A stretch of DNA of 64,000 nucleotides from DATFVA01 sp963721075 (GCA_963721075.1 CAVRHV010000006.1:372001-436000), one strand, 5' to 3'; shown: positions 19,915 through 29,129, numbered from the stretch's first letter. Notes: generated from the sequence alone by a model not told the origin. Program-made: numbers and translations.

Positions 19915-20768
19915 CCCAATTTCCCATATCTTCCTAATATGAAATCAAATAAGCCTTTTTTTATCATATGAAGTTTTTCCCCCCTATTGGATTCAAAAAA
20001 GATAATTTTAATTAATTCATTTATAAATATTATTAAATCTTTTATAACAAATAATGGAAAGGTCAAAAAATATTTTTTATAAACATAAAAACGATTTCTG
20101 GTCCTATAATAATATCTAACCGGGGGATGATTAGTAACAAAAATCTTCTTAAATAAAAATATTTTTCTCTTTAGATCTCCAAGTTTATGATAAATCAGAG
20201 CTTCTTTCAGACGAAGAATCTTAAAGCCTGCTTTTCGGATTCTCAAACAATACTCAAAATCGACGTAATCTATAAATAATTTATCGTTGAAAGGACCAAC
20301 AATTTTATACACTTTTAAAGATAGGAGACTGCCTGATGTAATCGCGACATCAACATATTCATTCTTCGGAGCATCTTTAATTTTCCCAACCAGGTAATGC
20401 GGTACGGCAGCAAATATGCCTATTTTATCAGATTCTCCGGAAACCAGATAATTTGATACAATATTGATTAAGTTGGGAGAAGCTTGAGAGTCCTGATCAA
20501 ATAGAATACAGTAATCATAATTTTCATCAATTGCCATCAAGATACCTTTATTCAATGCTGCTGCTACCCCTGCATTTCCTCCACAATAATGATATTTAAT
20601 CTTATCTGGTTCAAGACTCGTGTAATTGTCATGCTCTCTATTATCGGAGTTATCGATAATGTATAACCTATTCAAGGAAGTCAAATATGTCAAAATATTA
20701 TTGGTTACATCCTCTGCAGGGTTAAACAGAATTACTATGCCTGCTATTTTAATTTCTTTAGCTATCAT
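19911..20768 (-). CDS. GT2 glycosyltransferase, RfbF-like rhamnosyltransferase
   Basis: 285 residues. The start AGIVILFNPAEDVTNNI, the short YIIDNSDN motif, GGNAGVAAALNKGI, and the donor site YCILFDQDSQASPNLI are the pattern of RfbF/WbbL-type rhamnosyltransferases (DQDS in place of DxD). The acceptor region FIDYVDFEYCLRIRKAGFKI is typical. A C-terminal hydrophobic segment (FPLFVIKDLIIFINELIKIIFF) suggests membrane association. The base composition is AT-richer than the flanking housekeeping genes, as often seen in surface-polysaccharide clusters. It lies 13 bases downstream of the GT4-like gene. Confidence 0.86.
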   Translation of the reverse strand: MIAKEIKIAGIVILFNPAEDVTNNILTYLTSLNRLYIIDNSDNREHDNYTSLEPDKIKYHYCGGNAGVAAALNKGILMAIDENYDYCILFDQDSQASPNLINIVSNYLVSGESDKIGIFAAVPHYLVGKIKDAPKNEYVDVAITSGSLLSLKVYKIVGPFNDKLFIDYVDFEYCLRIRKAGFKILRLKEALIYHKLGDLKRKIFLFKKIFVTNHPPVRYYYRTRNRFYVYKKYFLTFPLFVIKDLIIFINELIKIIFFESNRGEKLHMIKKGLFDFILGRYGKLG

Positions 20769-20781
20769 TCAAGATGGATAT

Positions 20782-22020
20782 TCAAATATTATGTAAAAAT
20801 TTAATCTTTAGACTCATTTCAGTAAATTCATCCGGAATCCTGCTGACATAATTTTTCGTTTTTATATTTTGAAAATACAAATCGAAAGACTTTATTGCCT
20901 CCGCTTTCTTAAAATCATTCATTTCGACAACAGACATCTGGGGAATTTGTTTTGCTAAGTCCCAGACTGCACTTCCTTTCGATGTAACAGCAAGGATGGG
21001 TATACGAGTGGGCACATATTCAAATATTTTGCTTGGTATTGGGGCCATGGAAGCGGAAAGGAGAAGGAGCCCGTCCGCTTTTTGCAGCATCTTTAACATT
21101 TCCAGCCTACTAACTGATTTTTTTGAGCATAATTCCCAATTAAATTGAATAAACTTTTTTTGCCACGATTCTACTTCATTGATTTCGTCCGGTCTTAAAT
21201 CACCCAATAGCAATATTTTGCCTGAAGATGAATATTGTCTTAAATAATAATGTAAAGGCTCAATCAGCAGCCGGATGTAATGAGTTCTTCGTCCCGCTTT
21301 AAATCTACCTGAATGTATTAGGAGAATCCGGGGGCTGCTTTCTTCAGTTGAATTATCAGTATCATTAGCCGGAGGATATCCATTTGTTAAGACTGTAACC
21401 TTTTGTCCGAGTTTAGGAATCCTATTAATTAATAATTCCTTCCATTTTTCACTTGTAACAAAAATTCTACTTGATCCCGATAAAACTTTTTTCTCAATTT
21501 TTTCTTCAAAATATTTCCTCAAAGGAACATTCAAAACATCTTTTAAAGGTTCATCTAACCACCCGTCTCTCAAATCTATAATGAATTTAGTATTTATTTT
21601 TTTTGCCAATTTATAAGCCAGCAAATGAGATGATTCAGGAGGACTTGAAGATATTATAAACTTGGCATTTTCAATTATTCCAAGTATGTTTTTATCATGG
21701 GCAGCTTTCATCACCCAGAAAACCAAAGGGTCAGGTATCATGAGGAGATATGCGAGAAATCTGCGATATTTATTTTCCTTCCTCACCTGAACAGTTTTTC
21801 CCTGATCAGATATTTCTTTACGATAAATTTTCAGGGGATCCGGCAGTCGTATTTCCTTCCCCCATTTGTGATCTATTGTAACCTCTTTATCCCCAACACT
21901 AATGATCATTATTTCATAACTCTCCGATACCAGCCAATTAAAAAATCTTTGGGTTCGATACATTCCTAGATGCTCAGGGTCAAGCCAATAGGGAGCTATA
22001 ATAACAACCTTATCCTTCAT
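20782..22020 (-). CDS. GT4-like glycosyltransferase (GT-B fold)
   Basis: A 412-residue GT-B type protein. The N-terminal half starts KVVIIAPYWLDPEHLGMYRTQRF and includes IISSSPPESSHLLAYKLAKK, followed by FIIDLRDGW, a pattern seen in family 4-like transferases of capsule and O-antigen clusters. The C-terminal half has ILLIHSGRF, KILLLGDLRPDEI, MLQKADGLLLLSASMAPIPSKIFEYV (the donor-binding Glu region) and ILAVTSKGSAVWDL. The donor is unknown. It overlaps the GT2 gene upstream by four bases. Confidence 0.82.
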   Translation of the reverse strand: MKDKVVIIAPYWLDPEHLGMYRTQRFFNWLVSESYEIMIISVGDKEVTIDHKWGKEIRLPDPLKIYRKEISDQGKTVQVRKENKYRRFLAYLLMIPDPLVFWVMKAAHDKNILGIIENAKFIISSSPPESSHLLAYKLAKKINTKFIIDLRDGWLDEPLKDVLNVPLRKYFEEKIEKKVLSGSSRIFVTSEKWKELLINRIPKLGQKVTVLTNGYPPANDTDNSTEESSPRILLIHSGRFKAGRRTHYIRLLIEPLHYYLRQYSSSGKILLLGDLRPDEINEVESWQKKFIQFNWELCSKKSVSRLEMLKMLQKADGLLLLSASMAPIPSKIFEYVPTRIPILAVTSKGSAVWDLAKQIPQMSVVEMNDFKKAEAIKSFDLYFQNIKTKNYVSRIPDEFTEMSLKIKFLHNI

Positions 22021-23024
22021 TTAGCTATTGGGATGTCTTTTGAATTGGTAAGGTTCAAATATTGCCAATGAAGTAATAAGGCATTCTTATTATTTAAAAA
22101 AGGCTTACAGTATGAGATAGCTTTATTAATTCGATCTTCACTTTCTGCTATTAATGAACCAAGATAAATTAAGTATTCACGTTCAATTAACTCATTCCGG
22201 GAATTTATTTTTCTTAAAAGGAAGTTGATCGTTCGATATACAATATTCGGAACAATTTTCGTGCAGGCACTTAAAATTCTTAATTTCTTTTTTTGAATAT
22301 CGTTGCAGGAAGTGATAAATCGTCTCGAATATTTATCTCTTACCAGATTACTTTCGTGTAGAGTCAGATCTTTCTTTTGGAACTCTTTATTGCTAAAATC
22401 ATCCGGTTTAAAATAAACACCTAAAATACCCGACACTTTTTTTAGCTCGTATTTTTCCATCACCTTACAAGCAAAGTCGTTATCACCGCAGATTTCCAAA
22501 CCTTCGTCAAACCACAAATTGTTGTTGAAGTGTAATGAGCTTCGCCACATTGGCTGAGGACCCACCCAGTACCTTGCTAAAAATCGTAGTTTGGAATATT
22601 CAGGCCGATTAAATCTCCGTTTTAAACTGTTATCAAATGAAGATGAATATTTATTAGTAATATACTGGTCAGCGTAAACCATTGCGACTTCCGGATATTT
22701 ATCTAACTCCTTAGCCATAATTTCCAAAGCATCTTCTCTTAAAATATCGTCTGTATTAGCGTTGCATATATATCTGCCATTGGAGATCTTTATCCCCCTA
22801 TTCCAGGCCTGATAAATGCTCTCTCTCTTATCAGTTATTATTAATTTAATATTATTATATTTTTCAAGAAATTTCTCAACTATTTTACTCTCTTCCTGAG
22901 TGGACCCACTCACTACGACAATAATCTCTAAATCCTCTCCCAGAGTCTGGTTCAAAAGATTTGAGATGCGCGATTCAATAAATTTAGCAGAATTATACGT
23001 TGAGATAATGGCTGACACTACCAT
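22017..23024 (-). CDS. GT2 glycosyltransferase
   Basis: 335 residues. SAIISTYNSAKFIESRISNL and LEIIVVVSGSTQEE open a family 2 fold, ESIYQAWNRGIKISNGRYI precedes the donor site NANTDDILRE, and WFDEGLEICGDNDFACKVM holds the catalytic-base region. The C-terminal ~110 residues are helical and not recognised. Sugar specificity cannot be assigned. A 60-base gap separates it from the Wzx gene upstream. It belongs to the same leftward polysaccharide operon. Confidence 0.84.
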   Translation of the reverse strand: MVVSAIISTYNSAKFIESRISNLLNQTLGEDLEIIVVVSGSTQEESKIVEKFLEKYNNIKLIITDKRESIYQAWNRGIKISNGRYICNANTDDILREDALEIMAKELDKYPEVAMVYADQYITNKYSSSFDNSLKRRFNRPEYSKLRFLARYWVGPQPMWRSSLHFNNNLWFDEGLEICGDNDFACKVMEKYELKKVSGILGVYFKPDDFSNKEFQKKDLTLHESNLVRDKYSRRFITSCNDIQKKKLRILSACTKIVPNIVYRTINFLLRKINSRNELIEREYLIYLGSLIAESEDRINKAISYCKPFLNNKNALLLHWQYLNLTNSKDIPIAK

Positions 23025-23084
23025 ATCTGTTCTGATCTTCTTATATGAGAATTCATTTGACCGAGTAATTTATTTACCGTTTGA

Positions 23085-24566
23085 TTAAACATCTATTTTT
23101 CCAAATGAAAGGTGAATTCTTTTGGTATATTTAACTATCTCTCTAACATAAATTAAAAAGGAAATAGCACTTAAAAGACCTAAAACCAGGTAAATTTCCG
23201 CAATTTTTGCATTAAGTATCAAAATAGCAGACAATAGAAGTACATCAAAAAAAAGTAATTTTATAAACTTTGATTTCTTTAGAAAAATTTTAGCCGGCAC
23301 ACTTGTTTGTTTTTGAACAGTAATCAACATTATAGATATGGCTAATAAAATTGTAATATAATAACCCAGCAGGCCTAATCCAGCTCCGAGCAAATAGTAA
23401 CCGGCAATTAAAGTAATAGATACTATACATAAGTTCAGTATTTGGATTTTCATTAAAACTGATGCTTTTCCTATCCCAATTAAAAAATTATATAGTGAAT
23501 ATCCAAAATTGTTAAGGGATTCGGGCAATGCAAGAATTAAAAATATAATTACCGCCTGTTCAACATGAAACCAGTATTTAATTACTGCAGCTAAGGCTAT
23601 AGAACCAACACCGAAAATTAACACAGAATACGTCGCACCAATCTCCGATAATTGTACGCATTGTGAAAGAACAAAATTTCGGTAATCATCTTTGGAATGA
23701 AGCCTGCTGGCTTTAGGAAGTATAGTCCGGAACGTCGTGTTAAACAATCCTGAAATTGCAGTAGCAAAGCGCCTGGCAATCTCATAACCGGATACAGTAT
23801 TTAATGAGTAAAAATTGCCAAGGATATATTTTATAACCGGGTCGATTAATGCTCCAAAGACAGACATTCCCTGAATATTCATACTGAATGAAAACACATT
23901 TCGGGTTTCACTATAATCAAAATGATTGAATCTAATATGATATTTCTGGTACCTTTTAAAAAAGACAGCTAAGAATGAACTCAATAGAACAACCGGAAAA
24001 AGTATATAAACAAGCGCAAGAAAGATGATATTCAAGTTATAAGCTGTAACAAAGACAACCCCAATCAATAATGTCAGGTTTCCTAAAATCAGGATTTTAC
24101 TAGAGATTATAAAATCATTCATTCCTTCAATAAAAGATTTGAAGAAAAGTGAAATATACCTGATATAGAATCCGACACCGAGAAACAGAAAGCTTATTTT
24201 CATTGGGTTTTGAAAAATCTGAGGCACAATGTTCTTGTTGCCAAAATATACGAATTCAGCTATTAGATACATGACAAGAAATATCAGTATACCCAGAATT
24301 ATAAATACAAAAAAAGTGGAAGATAGAAGGATGTTGACCTGTTTTTCATCTTGATCTTTTAGCCTGGCAACAAACCGAAGAATAGCAGTACCCATACCAA
24401 AATCGAGTACATTACTAAAACCCCATAATGAACTTATTAAAATCCAAATCCCGAATAGCTTCTCACCATAATGGGTCAAATTTAGCTTTAAGGTTATAAG
24501 GGAAATAACTATAGTTGAAGAAAACTGCAGTGCTAACCAAAGTGAATTTTTTTTATCAGGGTTCAT
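23085..24566 (-). CDS. Wzx-type oligosaccharide flippase
   Basis: A 493-residue inner-membrane protein with about 14 hydrophobic helices, starting SLWLALQFSSTIVISLITLKL and including the family's WILISSLWGFSNVLDFGMG loop. It should move the finished lipid-linked repeat unit to the periplasm for polymerisation by the adjacent Wzy-like protein. It overlaps that gene by four bases. It differs clearly from the other flippase of this window (9757-11232), so two lipid-linked glycan routes are likely. Confidence 0.87.
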   Translation of the reverse strand: MNPDKKNSLWLALQFSSTIVISLITLKLNLTHYGEKLFGIWILISSLWGFSNVLDFGMGTAILRFVARLKDQDEKQVNILLSSTFFVFIILGILIFLVMYLIAEFVYFGNKNIVPQIFQNPMKISFLFLGVGFYIRYISLFFKSFIEGMNDFIISSKILILGNLTLLIGVVFVTAYNLNIIFLALVYILFPVVLLSSFLAVFFKRYQKYHIRFNHFDYSETRNVFSFSMNIQGMSVFGALIDPVIKYILGNFYSLNTVSGYEIARRFATAISGLFNTTFRTILPKASRLHSKDDYRNFVLSQCVQLSEIGATYSVLIFGVGSIALAAVIKYWFHVEQAVIIFLILALPESLNNFGYSLYNFLIGIGKASVLMKIQILNLCIVSITLIAGYYLLGAGLGLLGYYITILLAISIMLITVQKQTSVPAKIFLKKSKFIKLLFFDVLLLSAILILNAKIAEIYLVLGLLSAISFLIYVREIVKYTKRIHLSFGKIDV

Positions 24567-25969
24567 CCGTCCTGCTGAGATTTTAAAGCAAGTAGATTTC
24601 TTCTATTAGCTAAATTTAATCCTAACACAATACCAAATACAATTGCCCCCTGACCCCAAATCCATGCATCAGTCATGAACATTGAAATGAATATATAAAT
24701 GAAGATCCAGGTTAATATTATTGTCCTGATTTTATCTGTTTTTTTAACCGCCAATCGGATTGTTCTCATAACTATAACCAGCACAGATATAATAAAGAAC
24801 ATAAACCCGATCAATCCTACAATTCCTGTTTCAACCAGTACTGCCAGAAATGTGATATGGGGAGTCCTGCCCTTAACATATTTTTGATAAAGTATTTTGG
24901 GAATAGTGTAGTAATACTTTGAAGTGATTGGAAAAGAATAGGCCCCAACACCAAGAATAGGATGCTTTTGAATCATATTGAAAGCTGTACCCCAGATAAA
25001 TAATCGTGTAACAAGTGTGTTCTCTACTTTTCCTGTTGAGCTGATGGAATTTTTAAAATCCGTAGTTTCTTCTGTTCTCTGGGCAACCTCCGGATTAATC
25101 TTTTGGACCAAGACATAACCACCAGCCAGAACGCCTACAAAAAAAACAAGAATAAATATTAACAGTTTCCGGTTTAGATTAAAATTACCAGCCTTGAAGA
25201 TGAGATATATAAGTAGAGATAGCAGAGACAGAGCGATTGATATCCATGAATTTCTTGTCTGAGTCAGCAACGATGACAATAAAAAAATAAAAAGCAAGGA
25301 GCTGAGAAACAATCGGTTAAAAACCTTTTCTGAAAAAATCAGCAATGCTGAGAGAATAACTATTCCTATTCCCACGTAATCAACAAACATTACTCCTGCA
25401 ACACCGAATGCTCTTTCCCTTATAACCGCACCCTGATAAATAACCTGAAGGGCATTAATAAACAGAAAGATAAAAAATATCCTGGATGTATATTTGATTC
25501 GTTCCTCTGTAAATGAGGATGAGATCAGATACGTTAAAAGTATTATCGATACTAAATTATAAGAGAGATAAATGCTAAATAATGGTCTTATCGACATAAA
25601 ATAGGAAGGAACAATCGAAAAGAGATAAATTACAAGAGGAATAGTAATAGGCAGACTAAAATCAGCTCTCTGAATATTCCTATGGGTAATAAAGTATGAA
25701 GCGATGAAAATAAAAGAAAACCAGACCCCGGTGGTATACCAGGCATAATCAAACTTGATAAAGACCGACAATAGCAGCAGCGAGAATGTCAACCAATAAT
25801 TTAAACTAATAATAAATAACAGTGGAATAAGCGATAGTCCTACAATTACTGGAATATTAGTTCCGAACTGCAGATAACTAAAGAGAAGCACAATCGTAAG
25901 GAAAACTAAAAGTAAAACTGTCTTAAAGTTTTCTTCGATCTTACTTTTTACTGCCAGACCCAACGACAT
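24563..25969 (-). CDS. O-antigen polymerase/ligase (Wzy/WaaL superfamily)
   Basis: A 468-residue polytopic membrane protein with about 12 helices. The large periplasmic loop contains GWGVGAYSFP-like sequence (ILGVGAYSFP), then RTPHITFLAVLVETGIVGLIGF. This is the conserved Wzy_C motif with the His and the ETG signature of O-antigen ligases and polymerases. Its position between Wzx and Wzz favours a polymerase (Wzy) role over ligation to lipid A. It overlaps the Wzz-like gene by one base and the flippase by four. Confidence 0.87.
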   Translation of the reverse strand: MSLGLAVKSKIEENFKTVLLLVFLTIVLLFSYLQFGTNIPVIVGLSLIPLLFIISLNYWLTFSLLLLSVFIKFDYAWYTTGVWFSFIFIASYFITHRNIQRADFSLPITIPLVIYLFSIVPSYFMSIRPLFSIYLSYNLVSIILLTYLISSSFTEERIKYTSRIFFIFLFINALQVIYQGAVIRERAFGVAGVMFVDYVGIGIVILSALLIFSEKVFNRLFLSSLLFIFLLSSLLTQTRNSWISIALSLLSLLIYLIFKAGNFNLNRKLLIFILVFFVGVLAGGYVLVQKINPEVAQRTEETTDFKNSISSTGKVENTLVTRLFIWGTAFNMIQKHPILGVGAYSFPITSKYYYTIPKILYQKYVKGRTPHITFLAVLVETGIVGLIGFMFFIISVLVIVMRTIRLAVKKTDKIRTIILTWIFIYIFISMFMTDAWIWGQGAIVFGIVLGLNLANRRNLLALKSQQDG

Positions 25970-27129
25970 TATGTTTTCAACTTTAGTAAATTTTGTCGAA
26001 TAAAAATCAGTTTGGAGTTATTTGTTTTTGACAGCACCTCTCTTATTACAAGAATGATGTACACTATAGAAGCTACAAAAAGAGCAATTAATATTGAAAA
26101 TAAAATCCTTGGAGGGTAAGATTTCTTTTCCGGCGGGGTTCCATAATCAATAACCTGAAGTACAGGTACATTTTTAACTTCTTCAAACCTTGCCTGTTCA
26201 TATAATGGTATTAAAAATTCCAGAATCGAATTATATATTTCTATTTGGCGTTTTATTCTTAAAAATTTCATGGCATTTTCAGGTAACTTATCCAGAGACA
26301 TGAAGTCCTTATTATCATTTTTTATGGAAGCTAATTTTTTCTGGAATTCGTTTACAGTAGTCTTTAAATTATTCGCCTGTGGACTGTTTTCTCCAACAAC
26401 CTCTTTCACTATTGATAGTTCAATTTGTTTAGTTGTAAGATCAGACTCCAATCCTAAATAAGCTTCAATAACAGCCTTTGATTGACTTTCTGCTTCGTAA
26501 AAATTATTCTTTTCCTGAAAGTTTTTCAAAGAATCTTCAACTAGTGATAGATTTGTCTTTATTTCATTATATCTATCTTCAAGAAATTGGCGATTATTTC
26601 TTGACTTTTGAACATTCAAATCGATGACAGATTTATTAACTTTATCAACAAGGTAATTAGTCATATCAGCTGCTTTTTCAGGCGAACCAGCACTGACGGT
26701 GATTCTGAAGGCATTATTATCCGTCACTTCCGTTTCAATATTTTCTTTAAGTATCTTTCTAACCTGCTGAATCTGATCGTTTTTATATTCTTTCTTTAGA
26801 TCAAATTCTTTTATCATATCATCCAAATTACTTCTGCTGAATATAATCGTATTAAACAGATCGTACTTATCCGAAGCAGACAACCCCCCTAATCCTAAAG
26901 CACTTAGAGGTGAACCTGACAATGATTTGCTCAGAACCCCTATTGGGGAGAAAGTTTCATTATCTGCACTGACTATGAGGGCTTCAGAATCAAACTTTAC
27001 AGGAATGAAAAAATAGACGAATAAGTAAGCCAGAATTAAACTGATGAAGAATGTAACCAGCAGACTTTTTTTCCATTTAACTAAAAATATTATATAATCT
27101 AAAAGATCCAGACCCTTATATTCAGCCAT
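25969..27129 (-). CDS. Wzz-type polysaccharide chain-length determinant
   Basis: 386 residues with two membrane helices, one near the N-terminus (LLVTFFISLILAYLFVYFFI) and one near the C-terminus (ILFSILIALFVASIVYIILVI), enclosing a long periplasmic alpha-helical, coiled-coil-rich domain. The Pro-rich segment before the second helix (VIDYGTPPEKKSYPPR) is diagnostic of Wzz/PCP proteins. There is no cytoplasmic tyrosine-kinase domain, so it is not a Wzc-type fusion. It is the first gene of the polysaccharide operon; a palindrome and a TAATTTTG promoter element lie directly upstream (27149-27192). Confidence 0.9.
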   Translation of the reverse strand: MAEYKGLDLLDYIIFLVKWKKSLLVTFFISLILAYLFVYFFIPVKFDSEALIVSADNETFSPIGVLSKSLSGSPLSALGLGGLSASDKYDLFNTIIFSRSNLDDMIKEFDLKKEYKNDQIQQVRKILKENIETEVTDNNAFRITVSAGSPEKAADMTNYLVDKVNKSVIDLNVQKSRNNRQFLEDRYNEIKTNLSLVEDSLKNFQEKNNFYEAESQSKAVIEAYLGLESDLTTKQIELSIVKEVVGENSPQANNLKTTVNEFQKKLASIKNDNKDFMSLDKLPENAMKFLRIKRQIEIYNSILEFLIPLYEQARFEEVKNVPVLQVIDYGTPPEKKSYPPRILFSILIALFVASIVYIILVIREVLSKTNNSKLIFIRQNLLKLKT

Positions 27130-27148
27130 TGTAAAAACTTTTTGTAAA

Positions 27149-27193
27149 TGTTAATATTTTCAAAATTAACATATTTTTGTCTCTTATCGCAAC
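27149..27193 (-). promoter_or_regulatory. Putative promoter and overlapping operator of the polysaccharide operon
   Basis: On the minus strand, TAATTTTG (27161-27168) fits the Bacteroidota -7 element TAnnTTTG. GTTG lies 21 bases upstream (27190-27193), close to the -33 TTTG element. The -7 element sits inside an inverted repeat, TGTTAAT (27149-27155) and ATTAACA (27165-27171) separated by 9 bases, a geometry suited to a dimeric repressor. The start codon of the Wzz gene is at 27129. This is inferred from sequence only. Confidence 0.4.
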
Positions 27194-27349
27194 ATTATTT
27201 TAACTGCACTTACCAAAGAATTGTATGATTTTTAGCTGTAATTGGATTTGATACCGGATATGCCCCTCTGTGTAAAATGCATGCTGTGGATGATTTGATA
27301 AACTTCAAAACCAACCAATATTTTTTATCTAACTGCCGTAATGTTTTCT

Positions 27350-27433
27350 TTATTTGAGACGGATCACTTTCTTGGTCTGGATGAAATTATATTGTTTATT
27401 TAGAAATCTGTATTCTCTCGCCTTAGTTGCCAT
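27350..27433 (-). pseudogene. Remnant of a T9SS C-terminal sorting domain
   Basis: A 27-codon open stretch ends in QYNFIQTKKVIRLK followed by TAA. This matches the last strand and basic tail of type A T9SS sorting domains (compare FTQSKKMMLLK at the end of the 719-2614 gene). Further upstream a short stretch reads ELSEWQLRRE in another frame, but no recognisable body of the gene remains. It appears to be the decayed end of a second T9SS cargo gene lying next to the one at 27543-28389. Confidence 0.4.
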
Positions 27434-27542
27434 TCACTTAGTTCGAGGATTACCAATATTAATTGCTCAAATTCTGTCCGCGGATCTAACAAAACTTAAA
27501 AATGAAGCAAATATTTTTTATTTGATTGCCGGAATGTCTTCC

Positions 27543-28389
27543 TTATTTTAAAAAAATCATCTTTTTTGAAAGTATATTATTTTTGGTCTGCAGTTGATAA
27601 ATGTATACACCGCTGCTAAGATCACCTGAATTAAATCTAATTTTATGTTCTCCTGAATCCATTTCTCCATCCACCAATTCTGCAATCTGGTTCCCGAGTA
27701 TATCGTATATTTTCAGTTTTATTATTTGCCTGGTCCGGAATTTAGAAATTAATATTAGTAATGGAATTGAAAGGATTAGGATAATTTTGTAAAAGCGAGT
27801 AGCTATCTAAGTTATCATCATCAATTTGTGGGACACTTAAAAGAGACGAATCGCCGTATATTTTATTTTCAATTTCTGCCGCAAATAAAACTCTGTACCA
27901 ACTACTCCCTCCTGTGGCTGCTTCGATCGTATAACTTTCAAGTCCAATTTTTTCTATATACACCCAATCTTCATCAGTCCCACCGGAAAATCTCCTTAGT
28001 TCTATTGTTTTTAAGGAATCTCCCCATATATTGATTATTCCTTTGTAAAAGACATGTCTACCATCATCAAGCATTTCTCCAAGCTCTAAACTATAATCTA
28101 CCTCAACACACTCAGAATCGGGACAATTTGTATAATAGTAATAATAACTTGTGGAATCCGCTCTTTCATAAATATGGTTTGAAGTATTCAGTAATATGTC
28201 CGCATAAGTTTTGTTATTAAGGATATTTGTACCTATTACTTCATATCTTTCAACATCAAAGCTTGAAGATCCACCAGCGTGATAAATCCACCTATTTCCG
28301 ATCTCTAAAGATTTTGCTTTTCCGGATTGTGCTCTGATAGTAGAAAAAAGTAGAAGAATAAACCAAATTAAATAAATTACCCTCTTCAT
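27543..28389 (-). CDS. T9SS-exported protein of unknown function (one frameshift)
   Basis: About 282 residues. Signal peptide (VIYLIWFILLLFSTIRA) then a beta-rich domain that is not recognised (EIGNRWIYHAGGSSSFDVERYE and following), found in lipocalin-like secreted FCB proteins of similar size. The sorting domain begins at LLQNYPNPFNSITNINF. There a TAA appears at about 27741 and the frame shifts by +1, continuing as KFRTRQIIKLKIYDILGNQI and ending SKKMIFLK. Removing one base at about 27742 gives a complete type A sorting domain. AGGTGG precedes the ATG. Function unknown. Confidence 0.65.
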
Positions 28390-28443
28390 TATCCACCTGA
28401 TTTTTTGGTTATACGTAAATTAATAAAATTTTATTGTTAAACT

Positions 28444-28451
28444 CAAATTTA
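28444..28451 (-). promoter_or_regulatory. Putative -7 promoter element of the 27543-28389 gene
   Basis: TAAATTTG on the minus strand fits the Bacteroidota -7 consensus TAnnTTTG and lies 55 bases before the start codon. A GTTG lies only 16 bases upstream, shorter than the usual spacing, so the -33 element is uncertain. Confidence 0.3.
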
Positions 28452-28575
28452 ATGAGGTTTAAAAAAACAACCTTCTCTTTTTATCTGGCGATATATATAT
28501 ATATTGAGGAAGGCTCCCCTTAATCCCGGTATCTTACCGTTATAAATATTTTATAATTTCTCTATCATATATTTC

Positions 28576-28606
28576 TTGACATTTATTGGCAATATTTCAA
28601 TATTTG
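28576..28606 (+). promoter_or_regulatory. Putative promoter of the structured RNA / small-ORF transcript
   Basis: TTGACA (28576-28581) is followed after 17 bases by AATATT (28599-28604), a good sigma-70-type pair. The same bases also read as AATATTTG, one mismatch from the Bacteroidota -7 element. Transcription would start near 28612, just ahead of the stem at 28639. Confidence 0.4.
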
Positions 28607-28611
28607 AACCA

Positions 28612-28726
28612 AAATTTATAGGGATTGTTATATAAGCGATTTGCTACAGTGTAAAATTTGGTTAATTTTGATTTACCGGAGTAGCAAATTAATGCCGATT
28701 TAGGGCTTGCTCTGGTCGGTTTTTTT
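28612..28726 (+). ncRNA. Candidate structured RNA leader (possible attenuator, riboswitch or small RNA)
   Basis: ATTTGCTAC (28639-28647) pairs perfectly with GTAGCAAAT (28681-28689), enclosing a 33-base loop. The loop ends in ACCGGAG (28675-28681), which can instead pair over 7 bp (one G-U) with CTCTGGT (28710-28716). That pairing would destroy the terminator stem CCGA/TCGG (28695-28698 and 28716-28719), which precedes seven Ts. These competing pairings resemble a terminator/antiterminator switch or a pseudoknot. The next gene is the small ORF at 28830. I do not recognise a known RNA family. Confidence 0.45.
28695..28726 (+). terminator. Intrinsic terminator-like hairpin with T7 tail
   Basis: CCGA (28695-28698) and TCGG (28716-28719) form the outer stem, with GGG/CTC (703-705 and 710-712) able to extend it internally. 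Seven consecutive Ts follow (28720-28726). It ends the candidate RNA described at 28612-28726 and would stop transcription before the small ORF unless opened. Confidence 0.55.
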
Positions 28727-28829
28727 GTTTTAATAGTGGAACTTTTATGAAAGGAGATAGTGTATAATTAGGAATTGATACTATTTTTTTAGGTAAAAAG
28801 CATTCACCAATAAAGAAAGGAACGCGGCG

Positions 28830-29078
28830 ATGAAAACCATTAAAGCAAAAATAGATAATCCCTTGTCTGATCTGATTAGTGATGATATCTATGAGCTTCT
28901 CAGTTCTCAGGGTTTAATCGATGAAAAATCCGTTCGAGATTATCAAATCAGAAAGAAATTTAAACAATTAAGAGCCAGTAAGGTTAGTGCCGGAGATGCT
29001 ATTGATTCTATCCGCGAGGAATACCCCTATCTCCAGTTCGATACTATCAGAAAAATTGTTTATCAGATAAGTAAATAA
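28830..29078 (+). CDS. Small conserved-looking protein of unknown function
   Basis: 82 residues, highly charged, predicted mostly helical, with no signal peptide or membrane helix. Visible sequence includes SDLISDDIYELLSSQGLID at the start, a basic stretch YQIRKKFKQLRASK, and a C-terminal YLQFDTIRKIVYQISK. The C-terminal part could form a small helix-turn-helix-like unit, but I recognise no family. AAAGGAA is placed 8 bases before the ATG, which supports real translation. It lies 104 bases after the candidate RNA switch and is followed by two hairpins, so it appears to be its own transcription unit. Confidence 0.65.
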   Translation: MKTIKAKIDNPLSDLISDDIYELLSSQGLIDEKSVRDYQIRKKFKQLRASKVSAGDAIDSIREEYPYLQFDTIRKIVYQISK

Positions 29079-29129
29079 TTTGTTGCTTGAAATATTTATT
29101 GATCAGGATTATATTTTGATTGACTCTTT

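Noticed and set aside
27354..27551. Plus-strand open frame of 65 codons
   Set aside because: It has no ribosome site or family resemblance and runs antisense to a T9SS tail remnant.
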